Source: Bicyclus anynana
Taxonomy: Eukaryota > Arthropoda > Insecta > Lepidoptera > Nymphalidae
NCBI RefSeq assembly: GCF_947172395.1
Contig: NC_069085.1
Coordinates: 6,046,112 to 6,110,111, forward strand
Length of the DNA: 64,000 nucleotides
Direction of reading: 5' to 3'
The notes under the pieces were generated by a model. The model saw nothing but the letters and a program-made list of their open reading frames with translations. It was not told where the DNA came from and ran no database searches. Shown here piece by piece: positions 11,572 to 21,405 of the stretch. Positions within the stretch are counted from its first letter, which is position 1, and every line of letters begins with the position of its first letter. A program made the position numbers and the translations under genes.

Positions 11572-13205
11572 TATATGTGTGTGTGTGCGTGTGTGTATTA
11601 TCAGTTTGTGTTTTATTTGAAATAATTGCGTCCGTATTTAAGAAAAGTTATCTTTAAGTAAAAGTTCAGTTTGTTCATAGTCTAGGGCCAGCAAGGTATC
11701 AGTTACCACCCGTTTTAATTTATTATGAGTCAAAGCATTAATTTTGTGACTTTTATTAAATTTGTTATAGAGAAATGAAGATTGGTAACCATATTGCTTT
11801 CTTATAAATTTAGTTCTGCTTCGTGTATATTGGCAAACTTTAGTAGTTCTACGTTTTGAAGTGTTGTGTGGTTGGAACGGCAGCTTTTGGTGAATTTTAT
11901 TTATACAGTTAAATATATATGTCTGTCTATGAATCTCTGTGGTGGATATATTATGTTCAATGGCTAATTACCGTGGTGACATGTTTGGCAGGTAACACGG
12001 TACAGCACAAGGGACACGACCTGGTGAGCATCACGTATCACATCCCCACCGCGTGCGAGGTGTGCACGCGCCCGCTGTGGCACATGTTCCGGCCGCCGCA
12101 GGCCTACGAGTGTCGACGTGAGTCACTGCGCTTTTATTATAATATATGCTTTTTGAAAAAAAAAGTCTATGACATTGACTGTATTACGCGTATGTGATGG
12201 TACTTTTATGATGTGTCTGGTGTCGACAGGGTGTCGCATGAAGATCCACGCCGAGCACGTGTCGGAGGGCGACGGCGTGGCGGCGTGCAAGCTGCACGCA
12301 GACCGAGCGCGCGAGATGCTGCTGCTGGCGCCCGCCGCGCCCGACCAGCGGCGCTGGGTGGCGCGCCTGGCGCGGCGCGTGCAGCGCTACGGGTACCGCG
12401 CGCACATCAACCACGACAACACCAAGCTCTCGCCCAGGTGAGCCACCGCGTGACGAGCACGTGTCGGAGGTGACGCGTGGCGGCGTGCAAGCTGCACGCA
12501 GACGCATTAAAAATTTATAAAAAAAATAAACTCTCCCAGTGCGGGACATTTGAGTGCCCAAGCAACCGGTGGTCAGGGCTCCAGAGTGAGGAACTTCCTC
12601 ACAATACGCGCCGTCTCAAGAATCACTGCTTTTTGTATCCGACTCTTGATCCAACAGTTAAGCGAAAGCTTCTTAAGGTGTTGGTCGAGTCTTCTAGCTA
12701 TAAGACCATTGACAGAGACAACCATCGGAACAATAACAGTTGACTTAACATTCCACATGGCGGTAATCTCGTGAGCTGGGTCCAAGTATTTTGATACTTT
12801 TTCCTTTTTGGCTTTAACCAGATTATCGTCATGTGGGACAGTAATATCAACATTTTTATTTTTTTCATTCATTTTTACACTCCTCATATTGTTGCTCAAT
12901 TCTCTAAATTATTTTAAATCATTCATTCTTCTGAAGTCCAAAATTATGTAAATTGCATAGTGTATACACATGATATCTGTTGAAAGAAATCTGGGATGTT
13001 TAAATTCTTTATTAAAAAATAAACTAATTTTGAGTAGTCATTTATAATATTTTTCTTGCATAGGTATATATTGAACTACCTTTTAACCAGTGTCTTTTTT
13101 TTCAATTATAGAGATTCGATGCGGTCGAATCTGAAAGCTGTGTACATGAATGCATCACAGCGAAGCTCGACGCTGCCCGCCAATGCTTCGCTTCCGCGAC
13201 AATGA
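4068..13205 (+). CDS. Rok: Rho-associated coiled-coil kinase (ROCK/Rok), C-terminal nine exons
   Basis: Rho effector serine/threonine kinase that promotes actomyosin contractility in the cytoplasm and at the membrane. Exons: 4068-4258, 5168-5342, 6529-6686, 8050-8251, 9377-9645, 10405-10562, 11992-12117, 12230-12437, 13112-13205. Joined they give 526 residues with consistent phases and no internal stop. In order: a coiled coil (about 1-270) containing the ROCK signature AVNKLAEIMNRKD in the Rho-binding segment, a PH domain starting near residue 280 (LEGWLSVP, then GWKKQYVVVSSKK), a C1 zinc finger inserted in the PH domain (about 388-445, HKGHDL, CEVC, CRRCRMK, H, C), then the PH remainder and a short tail. 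The PH-C1-PH order is diagnostic of ROCK. The kinase domain lies upstream of the window. Regulation is not visible. Identity is secure; exon ends are by-eye calls. Confidence 0.95.
5168..5342 (+). CDS. Rok: ROCK exon b (coiled coil)
   Basis: Acceptor GCGAAG, donor GTAAGA. The first base completes the Arg codon of the previous exon; the exon ends in phase 0. It encodes SIAEETVGELEKEKTMKELE, a well-conserved ROCK stretch. Confidence 0.92.
6108..6327. mobile_element. Foldback element with internal duplication
   Basis: The left end (ATAACTTGGCAAGTTCGTT) is inverted at the right end (AACGAGTTTGCCAAGCTAT). Inside, a GC-rich unit ending TCGTGCGCGCGGG occurs twice in tandem (near 6163-6206 and 6210-6247). 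Downstream, 6318-6360 and 6383-6428 are also near copies of each other. Confidence 0.6.
6529..6686 (+). CDS. Rok: ROCK exon c (Rho-binding region)
   Basis: I chose acceptor TTGTCTTCCAG (phase 0) because the previous exon ends in phase 0; the reading frame itself stays open further upstream. The exon contains the conserved segment QAVNKLAEIMNR. Donor is GTATCG. Confidence 0.88.
6752..6905 (+). repeat. Interspersed repeat, partial copy
   Basis: Shares CCCGTAGGAATACG, GATAATATATAGCC and the 3' end CTTCAGCTTTATAATATTA with copies at 7553-7747 (plus) and 23563-23765 (minus). The shared 3' end suggests a LINE or SINE tail family. Confidence 0.65.
7410..7449. repeat. Perfect 19-bp palindrome
   Basis: Arms 7410-7428 and 7431-7449 (TAAAATAGTAGATTGTTAT and complement) are separated by 2 bp. 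It lies in a ROCK intron. AT-rich inverted duplication with cruciform potential; no function inferred. Confidence 0.7.
7553..7747 (+). repeat. Interspersed repeat, long copy
   Basis: Begins GTGACGCCGCGCGGTTTCAC and ends CTTCAGCTTTATAATATTA. Same family as 6752-6905 and 23563-23765. A SINE starts directly at its 3' end. Confidence 0.7.
7749..8045 (+). mobile_element. tRNA-derived SINE, apparently full length
   Basis: The head has an A-box-like TGGCGCAGTGGG and a B-box-like GTTCGATTCC at tRNA spacing, then a unique body (CCAGTGTCAGTGTGTATTTA and TTTGGGGCTAGATAGTG) and a 3' tail of TTATTATT. A 5'-truncated relative is at 62355-62575. The tail ends about 5 bp before ROCK exon d, so the intron's 3' end is largely SINE-derived. 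Confidence 0.8.
8050..8251 (+). CDS. Rok: ROCK exon d (coiled coil after the Rho-binding segment)
   Basis: Acceptor is AACTAACAG, with a SINE ending just upstream. The first base completes the AGG of MNRKD. The exon encodes a charged coiled coil (KDKDYRKLQQDLTREKEKSD) and ends in phase 0 before GTTGGT. Confidence 0.92.
8383..8545 (+). mobile_element. tRNA-headed SINE, second family
   Basis: Head CCTCAATAGCTCAACGGTAA resembles an A box; GTTCGATCCTCGCCC resembles a B box. The body TTTCCCGACTAGTTGGAGAG is followed by a poly-A run (8561-8575). Confidence 0.65.
9053..9270 (-). repeat. TTAGCCCTTGACTACAATC repeat family, reverse copy
   Basis: Carries, inverted, the family landmarks seen at 25073-25270 and 59585-59805: a CAAGTTAGC motif, CACCTGATGGTAAGTGATG, GGTACGATATCG and the ACGTACCGCCAAGCGATTTA block. 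Non-coding, about 200-240 bp, at least five copies here. Confidence 0.75.
9377..9645 (+). CDS. Rok: ROCK exon e (end of coil, first PH half)
   Basis: Acceptor CTTTCAG, donor GTATTG. It encodes the end of the coil, an acidic linker, and the PH start TLEGWLSVP with RRHGWKKQYVVVSSKK. Confidence 0.94.
9806..9985 (-). mobile_element. SINE fragment (family of 23985-24305), reverse
   Basis: Contains, inverted, the body shared with 23985-24305 and 57605-57800: CTCACTGCCGAGTTCAAGTC, AGAATGAGAGGGGTTAG and AATTCTCTGGTATGCAGG. The tRNA-like head is missing. Confidence 0.65.
10405..10562 (+). CDS. Rok: ROCK exon f (PH domain)
   Basis: Acceptor GGGTTCCAG; the first base completes Ser in DLSKVFHVRSV. It encodes VTQGDVIRADAKDIPRIFQ and LLYAGEGEAR, nearly invariant in ROCK. 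Donor is GTATGA, phase 1. Confidence 0.94.
10640..10815 (+). repeat. Interspersed repeat (CACAAATCCC...CTTTCGCCTTTGTAAT)
   Basis: Pieces TTTTTCACAAATCCCGCAGG, GAAAAGTAGCCTATGTGT and AAACTTTCGCCTTTGTAAT recur at 10905-11180, 51060-51265 and 62640-62775, indicating a dispersed element with a conserved 3' end. Confidence 0.65.
10905..11180 (+). repeat. Interspersed repeat, related copy
   Basis: Contains TTCCACAGGAACTCTATCGT, AAATTTCAGCCACATCAATTC and the 3' end CAAACTTTCGCCTTTGTAAT shared with 10640-10815. More diverged, with an insertion in the middle. Confidence 0.55.
11511..11596. repeat. GT/TG microsatellite
   Basis: Interrupted (GT)n of roughly 85 bp in the intron before ROCK exon g. Confidence 0.9.
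11992..12117 (+). CDS. Rok: ROCK exon g (C1 zinc finger, first part)
   Basis: Acceptor GTTTGGCAG, donor GTGAGT. It encodes HKGHDLVSITYHIPTACEVC followed by PLWHMF, the first His and Cys ligands of the C1 domain inserted in the PH domain. Confidence 0.94.
12230..12437 (+). CDS. Rok: ROCK exon h (C1 end and PH end)
   Basis: Acceptor GTCGACAG, donor GTGAGC. It encodes the remaining C1 ligands (CRMKIHAEH, then C) and the last PH helix with the motif QRRWVARLARRVQR. Strongly GC-rich relative to the flanking introns. Confidence 0.93.
12455..12503 (+). pseudogene. Partial copy of ROCK exon h in the following intron
   Basis: Repeats about 49 bp of the preceding exon (12253-12303), with shared blocks GAGCACGTGTCGGAGG and CGTGGCGGCGTGCAAGCTGC, and with 2 bp lost and a substitution. 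It lies 18 bp past the exon's donor. It has no acceptor and its frame is shifted by the deletion, so it is probably not used. Confidence 0.85.
12573..12899 (-). mobile_element. LINE ORF C-terminal fragment
   Basis: A 108-residue frame reading AHEITAMWNVKSTVIVPMVV and then SRIQKAVILETARIVRKFL. The pattern of a Trp-containing helix, a VIVP-type strand and a QKAVIL-TARIVRKFL end resembles the C-terminus of several LINE polymerases. It is reverse-oriented in the last ROCK intron. No catalytic domain remains. Confidence 0.6.
13112..13205 (+). CDS. Rok: ROCK terminal coding exon
   Basis: Acceptor TTTCAATTATAG. It encodes a Ser/Asn-rich tail beginning RDSMRSNLKAVYMNASQ and ends at TGA 13203-13205. 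The stop codon is the first three bases of a TGACGTCA palindrome that recurs downstream. Confidence 0.88.
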
Positions 13206-13320
13206 CGTCACCGCATCACTCCCGCGCCAATGACGTCAGCGCGTCGCTCTCGCGCCAGTGACGTCGCCATACGTCGCTCCCGCGTCAGTGACGTCACCGC
13301 ACTAGCAGCGCTTCAGTCAC
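13199..13320 (+). repeat. Four-copy minisatellite with CRE-like palindromes
   Basis: TGACGTCA at 13203, 13231 and 13289, with TGACGTCG at 13259, spaced 28, 28 and 30 bp. The intervening text is also repeated (CGTCGCTCTCGCGCCAG, CGTCGCTCCCGCGTCAG). The first copy contains the ROCK stop codon. TGACGTCA is the known CREB/ATF site; whether it acts here is unknown. Confidence 0.85.
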
Positions 13321-15349
13321 GTCTCCACTCCGCATAGGTACAAGTCAATTACGATGAATTATTTCACGATATTACCATTTTATACTACGTACGTAATATA
13401 TAATATTATAAAGTTCGTGGCTGTTCAACGTATGAATAGGACAGAAAATCACTTTTGACTAAAAAACCATTGATTTGAGTATATTCAGGAACAACCAAAT
13501 AATACCTGACTGATTTTCAGAGTTCAGACATTGAGTGTCTACGAATGGACGTCAAATAAAATTTATTTTAAGCACAGTGTATGAATGAATCCACTGAGGT
13601 GTCAAGTAAAAATAATTACCAATGTCCCTAAATTAAAAAAATCGTAAGGTTCGTTGGTCTGTAATCTGAATAATAAAAATAATAAGCGGAATTCCACAAG
13701 GCGATAAGTTTAATAGTTTAAAACTGGTTTAGACAAAATCGAAATATCATTCGAATTTAGGCTTAATGGACTTTTCGCTTGAAATGCGATGTTTATTGTA
13801 AGGAAAAGGATATCTAATTAATTAACTGCAATGGATAAACCTAGCCAATCCGTTTAATGATTGGTTATGACGTTGTTACTTGAATTATACATGGTGTTAC
13901 TATTTTTTATGGCTGGATTAGAGCCCTTTTGGGTTAAAACGTTATCACTGGTCATACAAATTCAAAAAAATTTAGTGACCGAAAATTCTTAAGTAAGCCG
14001 CCATTTATAATCCCTATATTTATCTGGATCAGTAGTATTTTTTCAGGCTCACTGGTTACATCTATCTAACACTGCTTTAGCAACTTTATTTAAAAAAGTA
14101 CCTAAAAATTGAGCAATAAAAAAAAATCGAAATGCTTTTCGATTATCTGTTGGTATTGATATAGATCTGAAGTTCATTATTAAATTTTCAAATTGGTTTT
14201 CGAGAAAAGTAATCAATTTTTGTTACTGTTTTTATGAATAGGGTAGTATTTGTGACATTAGCTTTTATTATTAACATAAGTGAAATTGCATTATGAAAGT
14301 TTACAATTCAAGTGGCAATAAAAAAACAATGATATGCCTAGTTGTTTATCACTGAAATGTCATAGACACAGTGACATATACAACTGTAATATGTTCACGG
14401 GGGGTAATTTAAGGTAAATGGGGTTAATTGTGTTTTGATGTCGATTTTATAATTATTCGTTGGTAGGAAGCACAATCATCCAATTCAAAATTAAAAATAA
14501 ATCATAAATAATTGCAAAGTGATATTATTACAAGTTAAAATCTAATAAAGATTTTAACAAATAAAGCGAATTAAAATATTGTTATAGAAACAAGTCACAC
14601 AATGAACTCGACAGTCGCCATTCTTGAACCTTCCATACATACAATAGACAATTTATTATGACTTACGTTTATCATTGATATCTAGATGACTTTATATCCT
14701 CAATGATATTGGACTTAATGGTAATGTTGTGTTGATTTATATGGCCTTTAAATTTCGCCAATTGTAGACAGTTTCAAGTGCTTTGTAAGGCACAGGACAT
14801 GATGCTAATAACTCAATTGATGCTTATAATTTCTTAAAAGAAATTTTCGATTATTTTACCTCAACCAGTCACTGAAAAGGACCCAGAAAAGTCAACTACC
14901 AAAAAGGCAGTTGAAAGTGATTTAATCTTATTTAGAAATTGATTTGACTTTTTTTTCTTATGTTTTCTTTACAATCTGTGTTTACTTGACAATCTGTGTC
15001 ACATCACAATGAGTCGTTAAATCCACGATCCACTCAGGTCAAAACACCGTTCCAAAATGCCCTTCTAAGCCGATGTCCGAGTCTCAGTGGAGACGCCCTT
15101 AGGGAGTCGTTCCGCCCACATCTTTTGCTTCTGCCTTCGGGCTCCATCAGGCGATGCTTCTGCGCTCGCCCTAAACCTCGGTGACGCCGCTGAGGTCCCA
15201 TTAAGGAGCCTATGGCACTTACACAATCAGATAATAAAAATAACAATGCGGCATTCAGTTGTGTACAATATGGTATTTTTCTTGTAATTTTAGCAGAACG
15301 GTTCCTGTCCTCTTTTGTGGCGACACTGTAACTTTTCAGTCCCTGCCAT

Positions 15350-15549
15350 ACGTACGTAGCAGTCGTGGTATCAACATGTGTAGGAAGGTCACCAGTGAAT
15401 AAGAGATACAATACCGGTCCCAGTATACTACCTTGTGGCACCACTGAGATAATTTTATTTAATGATGACGTTTTATTCGTATATTTTACCTCAAAACAGC
15501 TTTTTGAGTTTGACACATTAACATGCAGTGACTTTTTAAATTTTTTCAT
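15350..15549 (-). pseudogene. Jockey-type LINE reverse transcriptase relic
   Basis: The minus-strand frame contains VPQGSILGPVLYLLFTGDLP and then THVDTTTATYV, the RT motif just before the catalytic FADD box of Jockey-clade elements. The homology stops before the FADD box. The rest of the open frame (to 15034) is different sequence, so this is a short fragment. Confidence 0.75.
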
Positions 15550-16929
15550 GTCAACTTATTTATATCAATGTGTAAATAGTAGTTACATTGTGTTGATATT
15601 ATTACTAGTAATTTGCTTATATTAAATACATAAATATACGTTTGGTAGGCGGCAAAAGTTTCTAACTTGGTGCGATAGACTTGATTTATAGGTGTTATCA
15701 GTGATTTTGAGTGTTATCCCTTTATAGACAGTATCACAACCTTCTTGTTGTATAGATTTTACTTACCCTTTCTTCCTGTATATCAAATGACAAAGACAAA
15801 ACTTGTGAATAAGCTATCAGACACTTCTTAGAAGGTGGTAAAACGGCCTTTAGTCTCACGTTGTCTTAAGTGGCTTTTGCTATTTAGAATTTTACAATGA
15901 GTCAAGCTTTTCGATTTGGAGGGGTTATCTGTATGTTAACTATATATGAAAACATAATATATTTTTCAATTCAATATTTTGACTGACATAATGCAAGTTT
16001 TCAAAAAAATATAAGTACATTTGGAGATTTTAAATAACAACCATTTTCTAATGGTCTAGTTAATAAAGTTACCTCGCTCATGTAGATTCTAAATTTGGTT
16101 GGTTTGGTAAATGTTTTTACTGGCCTAATATAATTAATTAACAAAGTATGAAAATAATAATAACAGAACCAGACCACGAAAAAACCGACTGCACTTGTGT
16201 AGGATAGAAAATACTTCATAGATATTTATGAATATAAATGTACTAAATAAGACTGCTAAAATTATAACCAATCACAAGAAAATAATACTATCATTACATT
16301 ATGTTGAGCCGTACTTTGTTGCACGTTATACCTAGCCAAGAATAATTTACTGTTATAAATACAGTAATGGTTTTGTCCTTCGGTGCAATTTTGAAAGATA
16401 AAAAAACAAGTTGATAGGCAAGCTACCTAATTCCTTTATCCAAAGGTTGTCTGGTAGATATTGCTATAAGCAATAAGGCCGCCTTTGCACATACTTGTTT
16501 TCTATGTTTTCTTTTGTTTTCTTTGTTATTGTTTTTGTTTTGTGCAATAAAGTATAAATAAATAAAATAAAAACAAGCTACTTCTCTAAAAACGACTCTT
16601 CACCTATCCATCCAATTAATATTATAAATGCAAATGTTTTTGTGTTCAATAATGCAAAAACTTTTGGACGGATTTTTAATAAAATTTGGCACAGATGTAC
16701 ATTATACAATGGAATAACGCATACTTCCTTTAATAAGACGTATTTCAGAGATCGAAAAAAAATCTTAAATTCACGCAGACGAAGTCGCGGGCATTACCTA
16801 GTTTATTATGAATCTTTAGATTAGTTTTAATTGACTGCCGAAAATAGTTCTCTTTCGAATAAACTAATAAGGCCATTAATATCAGTATTACAACTTGTAC
16901 TGTAATTGCTTTGCCGTTTACTAACCAAA

Positions 16930-17020
16930 GATACGACACAATACGATATGATACTCCGTAATACGACATGATACTACATAATACGACACAATACGATACG
17001 ATACTACATAATACGACAGT
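16930..17020. repeat. ATACGACA/ATACGATA degenerate tandem repeat
   Basis: Repeated ATACGACACAATACGATA and GATACTACATAATACGAC units. Simple-sequence type, non-coding. Confidence 0.8.
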
Positions 17021-17649
17021 GGACGATGATTGAAAAAGTTGATTATTTCTGTTTTTATCTCGAAAAATTTCTAGAATTTAATTATTCTCATTTCAGAAGA
17101 ACATTCAGTTTCTATTTCTCAAAAAATTGTTTTGTATTAGTTATAGGACTGTTTTATATTGCTATCTGATCAGCAATATTAAAACGCTAAATGGCAACGT
17201 GCTTTATTGTCGGGTTTTAATTTCGTTTTCCCACGTTAAAACAAAATAGCCTGGCTCCAGAACCCGATAATATTATACTCGTACGTCTATACAAAAGGAA
17301 TTGATTTTAATGATAGAAAAGTAATTCTAGTATTTAGAATTTCACTAGTTAACACACTAATCCAGCTCAGGCTGTTTAAAAATAATCAATATTTTTTTAT
17401 TGTAGATTTAACTCATTCAGTGTGGTGTGAGATTTACCTTATTTAGGCCGATCAGCGTGAGCCACAATGCAGATAAATGAATACGCTAATTGTCGTCTTT
17501 TTCACAACTAGATAATTTATTCTTGTCAAATGATTCTTTGAAATAACACGTATTACGGTTAGAGCCGCTCTTGTAAACATTTAAGGTCTATAAGCACATA
17601 CCGTATGTGCCGATCAGCATTAAAAATAAATAAATTAATAAATACTACA

Positions 17650-17875
17650 CTTTAAAGATTTTTTTTGGCTGGTGGAAGGCTTCGCCCGTAGCTAGTCACC
17701 ACCGGCAAAGACGTACCGCCAAGTGATTTAGCATTCTGGTACGATGTCTATGTGTAGAAACAGAAAAGGGGTGTGAATTTTCATCCTCCTCCTAACAAGT
17801 TAGCCCGCTTCCATCTTAGACTGCATCATCACAAGAGATTGTAGTCAAGGGCTAACTTGTATAGATTAAAACAAA
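17650..17875 (-). repeat. TTAGCCCTTGACTACAATC repeat family, reverse copy
   Basis: Inverted relative of 25073-25270, with GACGTACCGCCAAGTGATTT, CTAACAAGTTAGCCCGCTTC and GATTGTAGTCAAGGGCTAAC. Confidence 0.8.
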
Positions 17876-20800
17876 AAACAGATTAATAAATCGTCGATCG
17901 GCGTGTGCTGCACTGAATGCGTTAAACTTCACTTAGAGATATAAATGTACTGAAGAAAATGCCACACCAATATGTGCTGATTAACGAGGAACAGTGCCAT
18001 AAATGTTTTGTAGTTTATTGGTAATTGCTCAACCGAATAGTTCAACAATTTACATTATAACCTATTAGATAAGACTCGAAAGGGCTTCCTCCAATAACTC
18101 CAATTTACTGTAGACAAATATAAATAACAAATATCATATAGTAAAAGTTCAAATCTTCTCAAGTATGTTATGCCTTCGCGATTGCGGGTCGATTTAAAAC
18201 TGTACAACCGGGCAGACGTACGTTATGTATATTGTTTATACATACGTACAGTATATCCATGTTGTCGCCAGATCACTTTGTGATGAAATTGTTATGTTTA
18301 ATGATGCCCTAGTGAGTAAAACCAGTTTTGCTAATCGGCATATGTAGAAAACCGAAATTGTTGACCCGCATTTATGTATTGCACCTTTATGTAAAATTAA
18401 ATTGACAAGTACTTGTTGGTATTATTGTTTTGTGGGTGCCAAAATTATTATTTGTATGGCCAAACATTTCTTTTTAAATTTAAGTTTGTACACAGAAAGG
18501 AGAGTAATTAATTATAAGTTGGAATGAATTCTGAAAATGACAGTGACAACACCAACAATTAATTAATTTTAGTTATGTTCGTTTAATATCGCACCTAAAA
18601 CGTAAATCGTATGTACAAATAAATAGTTAAAAATCTCTTTTGTAAATTGTTGTATAATAAAATATGCGGCACCGATTTGTATTGAATTTATTACGAGTAT
18701 GTAGGATTAAACAAAGTTGTATCGAATTATTGAAGGTAACACCAAATTGAGCTGCCTGAACGATTGTAGTTGTCTGTTGTGCAGTCTTCATAGTGATTAG
18801 TAAAGTACAAAATTAGATGTGAAAAGTACATTTTGTAACACGACTCAAGTTTCTCTCACGGTGTAAGTTTACGCTGCCTTTGCAGTCGACGATATGGAAT
18901 TGTAATATGGTAATAGTAAGTAATTGTAAGCGACACACATAACTGAGTCTCAAAAAAAATGCCACGAGAATCGTCGCAAGTGCGTGTCAGAGCATGTACT
19001 CACTCTTGTTCCATGTAATGCATTCTTGCAAAGGAGGGAATAATAAATGAACTTGCATATTTCAATAGACCGTGAAAGTGTGACGTCACAAGTCTTTTAG
19101 GGTTGTGTGCATGTCTAACGTGCCCACAATGGTGGATCCGCGCTTATGAGTTCGCGGTATAGGGATGTACTATAAAGGGCAAGCGATTCTACATTGATTC
19201 ATTGTACTTTCTCGTACCCCTGTGTCGTCATACCCCCTAGTACTACAGTAGCGACGCTAGACGAAGTGTTAGACGTCAGCGATTACCACGTGATACACCT
19301 TACATTAAAAAAAATTAAAGATTGATTAATAACAAGAATCAGGAAATCTCCCGAGGTGTGGCTTCGTAGATTTTCCCTGGCGGTATCGCTTTTTTTAACA
19401 TATCACGGCTTTGGATTCTTATTTTAATCGCTCAACGGACAATAAAATTGGATTATGCATTTATTATTGTTACTAGACAGCTCTGTGACGAAATAAGAAA
19501 TTATTATGCATAACTAAACTTTCAATAAATAATTTAATGTTTTGCAAGGGTCCTGTATGGAAAAACGCCGACATCTTGCGCTGCCACTGCACTAATATGT
19601 CACGCGGAGACTCAGTTATGTATTTTACCCTCAGACCAATTACCTGTGGACTTGTATCGCACTCAAATTCACCAACAAAATTGTCTGTCACTTTTTTGAC
19701 GGGGACTATGTAAACTCACACATCGGATATATTTAACACCATTAAATATATCCCGTGTTACACGACACACAACTATAAATTTAAATCGTAATACACACAC
19801 GTAAAATTTTAACATCTTAAACATCGATTCTATAGACTCAGTTTGTGTAGACACATTAGATCGTGATCATATATTTTCAACAGCGAGGCAGGTTCTATGG
19901 TAATTGGTCCGAGATTTTGCCTATAATTGGCCTAAACGTAAAATGATTACGACGGAATGCTGTGTACGAAGGCTCAGACTAGGGTAGCTGTGATACTAGA
20001 CGTGTGTAGGTAACACTCGTGGTGCTAAAGCGAAACAGCCTCCGACGTTCGTTTGTTGTTACTATATCTTGTTATAACATATTATAATACGCTGTTTATT
20101 ATTGCTCTATATAAACTGTTAACATTCCCGCAACAAATGCTATGTTGTTTTTTGTTTGTTAGTTATATTATCTCGAGTTCAAACCTGTCGCTTGACCAGT
20201 TATCGCTTTTATTATTATCTAGATATAAGTTCGGAATAATCTCTGTCCAATGAACCCTGACATTTGAATTTCTAATTTACCTACGTACTTAAAATTTTGT
20301 AGATCGCAATTAATCTTAGTGTACGCTTATTTTTTTAAATGCATTTTTTTTTCATTATATTTTTGTTAGGGCAGCTATTGCGAGTCATTCCATCGTGTAC
20401 CGTCAAATTATTTTTGTTACCCGCTTTCGGATATTTTTGTTTAGTGCCAAAGAAATTTTGGGAATAAATTTATTTCACTAACGCGTTCGCGATTATTATA
20501 ATCTTTTTTTTTTAAAGTGAATAGTCCGTTAATAATTCATGCTTGTCATTAATATTAACTCAATATCTATGTTAATGTTTTATTATGCATAATTTAGTGC
20601 GCTGGTTCTAGTGTATGACATTTTAGAGAGTATTTTTATTAAGTAGGATCCGACTCGGTGGTGGTTTAAGAAATACTCTCGAAATGTCGCCCGTAGGCGC
20701 GCCATTGTGTCAATAGTGAAGTGTAAAATCATCATTATGTAAATTATTTATATACTTTATTATTAATAATGATAATAACATTTTATTTATCAATTTAAAA

Positions 20801-20984
20801 TTGTAAGTTCCTAACTAGCTAGCTTCTCAGATATCGAATGTGGATACGATTAACTTAACCGTTTGTCATACAGTGGGGTATATTTTAATAATTGCTAATT
20901 TTATCGATTAATCATATTTAATACGGTTCGTGTAATTGGTTCGTAGTAGTGGGTAAGTATCGTAGAGATAATCCGGTGTAGTTG

Positions 20985-21405
20985 CCCCTTAGGTACTCTC
21001 GGTGCATTGTCGGCGCGATGTTAGTGCACTTTAGGTGCAGTTGAGTACTGCGGCCTAATATCAGTGTGAAATGATGTTATCGGTGGAGAGAGTACTCTCT
21101 TAGTGCACTTTTGGTCTAAATGGACACATTTAGTGCGCTCTTTTAGTGCACTAATGGTGTAGTTTTGGTCGAAATGGACAAATTTAGTGCACTGTTGGTG
21201 TAGTTTTAAGTCTAAATGGACACATTTAGTGCATTGTTAGTGTACTTCAAGTATTTTCTTAGTGCACTTAAGACTAAAGTCTTAATGGACGCCTTTAGTG
21301 CACTGTTGGTGTACTTCGAGTACTCTCTTAGTGTACTATTGATGTAGTTTTAGTCTAAATGGACACATTTAGTGCACTGTTTGTGTACTTTCAGTACACG
21401 GCGTG
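20985..21405. repeat. Degenerate AGTGCACT array
   Basis: The self-complementary octamer AGTGCACT (and AGTGCGCT, AGTGCATT, AGTGTACT) recurs more than ten times, interleaved with TGGTGTAGTTTT/TGGTGTACTTC and AAATGGACACATTTAGTGC. The AATGGAC landmark falls near 21119, 21174, 21215, 21284 and 21359, so the unit length varies. No coding frame spans it. Confidence 0.8.

Larger units (their letters stand above)
13321..20980. other. Gene-poor AT-rich interval: ROCK 3' UTR and intergenic
   Basis: No convincing exon on either strand. It presumably starts with the ROCK 3' UTR (possible poly-A signals are frequent, e.g. ACAAATAAAG near 14569), but I cannot choose an end. It holds a Jockey-like relic near 15350-15549, a reverse copy of the TTAGCCC family (17650-17875) and a degenerate ATACGACA array (16930-17020). 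Confidence 0.5.

Noticed and set aside
12169..12561. Long open frames on both strands at 12.2-12.6 kb
   Set aside because: Shadows of GC-rich ROCK exon h and its partial copy; the ROCK frame explains the conservation.
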